A DNA stretch of 6,128 nucleotides from assembly GCA_050698735.1 (NCBI GenBank), contig JBOHCG010000489.1, forward strand, positions 1 through 6,128, written 5' to 3'. Positions 5,505 to 6,128 of the stretch are shown here, piece after piece. Every line of letters starts with the position of its first letter. Position 1 is the stretch's first letter. Origin of the DNA: Palsa-504 sp050698735 (GTDB taxonomy: Bacteria > Actinomycetota > Actinomycetes > Streptosporangiales > Streptosporangiaceae). Made by a program: the position numbers and the translations under genes. A model generated the notes under the pieces. The model was not told the origin of the DNA, did no database searches, and worked only from the letters and a program-made list of their open reading frames with translations.

Positions 5505-5547
5505 GGCCGCTCCCAGCAGGCACCCGGGGCGTATGACACCCGCCACT

Positions 5548-5593
5548 ACGATGGACCATCGTGGTTGTCCTGGCCAGGACGATGGACCATCGT
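5548..5593. promoter_or_regulatory. Paired 15-bp palindromes 31 bp apart with a third palindrome between, candidate operator array
   Basis: ACGATGGACCATCGT occurs at 5548-5562 and again at 5579-5593; each is a perfect 7-bp dyad around one A. Centres are 31 bp apart, close to three helical turns, so bound dimers would face the same side. GTCCTGGCCAGGAC at 5567-5580 is a perfect 14-bp palindrome filling the gap and sharing two bases with the right copy. The array is about 190 bases upstream of the methyltransferase start. Confidence 0.55.
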
Positions 5594-5624
5594 GGTGGTT
5601 GACGAACCCGGCGTCGTGCGCCCG

Positions 5625-5642
5625 GCCCCGCCCAGGCGGGGC
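5625..5642. other. Compact GC-only hairpin
   Basis: GCCCCGCC (5625-5632) and GGCGGGGC (5635-5642) form a tight inverted repeat in extremely GC-rich DNA. No T-run follows on either strand. It could attenuate or end transcription coming from 5400-5600, or be incidental to base composition. Confidence 0.35.
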
Positions 5643-5726
5643 GGGCCGCCCGCGCCCGGCAAGCCTTCTGTAATCTCGTGCCCGGCCGGCTCTCTTGCCG
5701 AGTCGCGGAGCACTGAAAGATACTGA

Positions 5727-5751
5727 GAACGTTTGTCGATCTCCTACCGTA
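5727..5751 (+). promoter_or_regulatory. Candidate promoter of the methyltransferase gene
   Basis: GAAC (5727-5730) followed after 17 bases by CGTA (5748-5751) has the shape of an ECF-sigma promoter. TACCGT (5745-5750) could alternatively be a housekeeping -10, but no good -35 sits 16-18 bases before it. Either gives a short leader to the GTG at 5780. Confidence 0.25.
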
Positions 5752-5779
5752 CGGATGGCCGCCTGAAAGGGAAGACGTA

Positions 5780-6128
5780 GTGACCAACACTGGGCCCGCG
5801 GGAAGCGCCGAGCCGCCCGAGATCGACATCTCCGTCCCGCACGTCGCGCGCATCTACGATTACCTGCTCGGCGGCAAGGCCAACTTCAAGGTCGACAGGG
5901 ACGCCGCCGACCGCGCCTACGCTGCCTTTCCCGGCGGGATCGACGGTGTGCGGGCCGACGTCAGCGCCCAGCGGGCGGTGCTCGGCCGGATGGTGCGGTA
6001 CCTGGTGCGAGACGCCGGGATCAGGCAGTTCCTCGACATCGGCACCGGCATCCCGACCGAGAACAACGTGCACCAGGTGGCGCAGGCGGAGGCGCCTGAC
6101 GCAAGGGTCGTCTACGTGGACAAGGACC
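5780..6128 (+). CDS. DUF574-family SAM-dependent methyltransferase (3'-truncated)
   Basis: The first 116 residues match the actinobacterial DUF574 (Methyltransf_19) family. Visible are the N-terminal block VPHVARIYDYLLGGKANF at 19-36 and DRDAADR at 39-45, then the SAM-binding loop FLDIGTGIPTENNVH at 84-98 and VVYVDKD at 110-116, whose D114 should contact the cofactor ribose. The family is about 260-280 residues, so more than half is beyond the right edge. GTG at 5780 is chosen because AAAGGGAAG lies just upstream and the conserved block begins about 15-20 residues in, as in relatives. The substrate is not known for the family. These genes are often found near XRE/DUF5753 and DUF397 genes, as here, divergently transcribed across a shared regulatory region of about 550 bases. 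Confidence 0.92.
   Translation, partial: MTNTGPAGSAEPPEIDISVPHVARIYDYLLGGKANFKVDRDAADRAYAAFPGGIDGVRADVSAQRAVLGRMVRYLVRDAGIRQFLDIGTGIPTENNVHQVAQAEAPDARVVYVDKD

Noticed and set aside
5440..5673. 77-codon plus-strand frame over the tandem repeat and palindromes
   Set aside because: Low-complexity P/R/S composition with repeats not in multiples of three and no ribosome site; the palindromes indicate regulatory DNA.

Overview
The window is GC-rich DNA of an actinomycete type. The reasons are strong G/C bias at third codon positions, GTG starts, a tmRNA closely similar to the mycobacterial one, and a cluster of gene families (DUF5753 helix-turn-helix regulator, DUF397 protein, DUF574 methyltransferase) that are typical of and largely confined to filamentous Actinomycetota. 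The genus cannot be fixed from the sequence alone.

Left part (1-2969, + strand): the 5'-truncated smpB gene, coding for the tmRNA-binding protein, is followed after 13 bases by a large gene for a membrane-anchored penicillin-binding-protein-like polypeptide of 831 residues. That protein has the usual layout: a proline-rich cytoplasmic tail, one membrane span, an NTF2-like domain, a dimerisation region and a transpeptidase fold. All three catalytic motifs of the transpeptidase are replaced, so it looks like an intact gene for a catalytically dead PBP.

Middle (2970-3965): a 510-base non-coding stretch is full of stem-loops. It holds a perfect 15-bp terminator-like hairpin and a 25-bp hairpin in which every imperfection is a G-U pair. 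Next comes ssrA (tmRNA, 3480-3847), with a tag frame ANSTRTNLALAA and a G3-U70 pair. Its 3' end lies inside a two-step palindrome that doubles as its terminator. The two partners of trans-translation, SmpB and tmRNA, are therefore about 3 kb apart with the pseudo-PBP gene between them.

Right part (3966-6128): on the minus strand a DUF397 gene leads into an XRE/DUF5753 regulator gene, overlapping it by 8 bases. This pair resembles the whiJ-type regulator/small-protein modules of streptomycetes, but with the gene order reversed. A roughly 550-base divergent intergenic region carries several dyads (two identical 15-bp palindromes 31 bp apart with a third palindrome between them, and a 20-bp AAGTTA/TAACTT dyad) and a 23-bp tandem repeat. 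It ends in the start of a DUF574 SAM-dependent methyltransferase gene that runs off the right edge.

The most notable items are the pseudo-transpeptidase, the structured RNA-like region upstream of ssrA, the palindrome built on the tmRNA 3' end, and the paired operator-like palindromes before the methyltransferase gene. All calls rest on reading the sequence; no searches were run.
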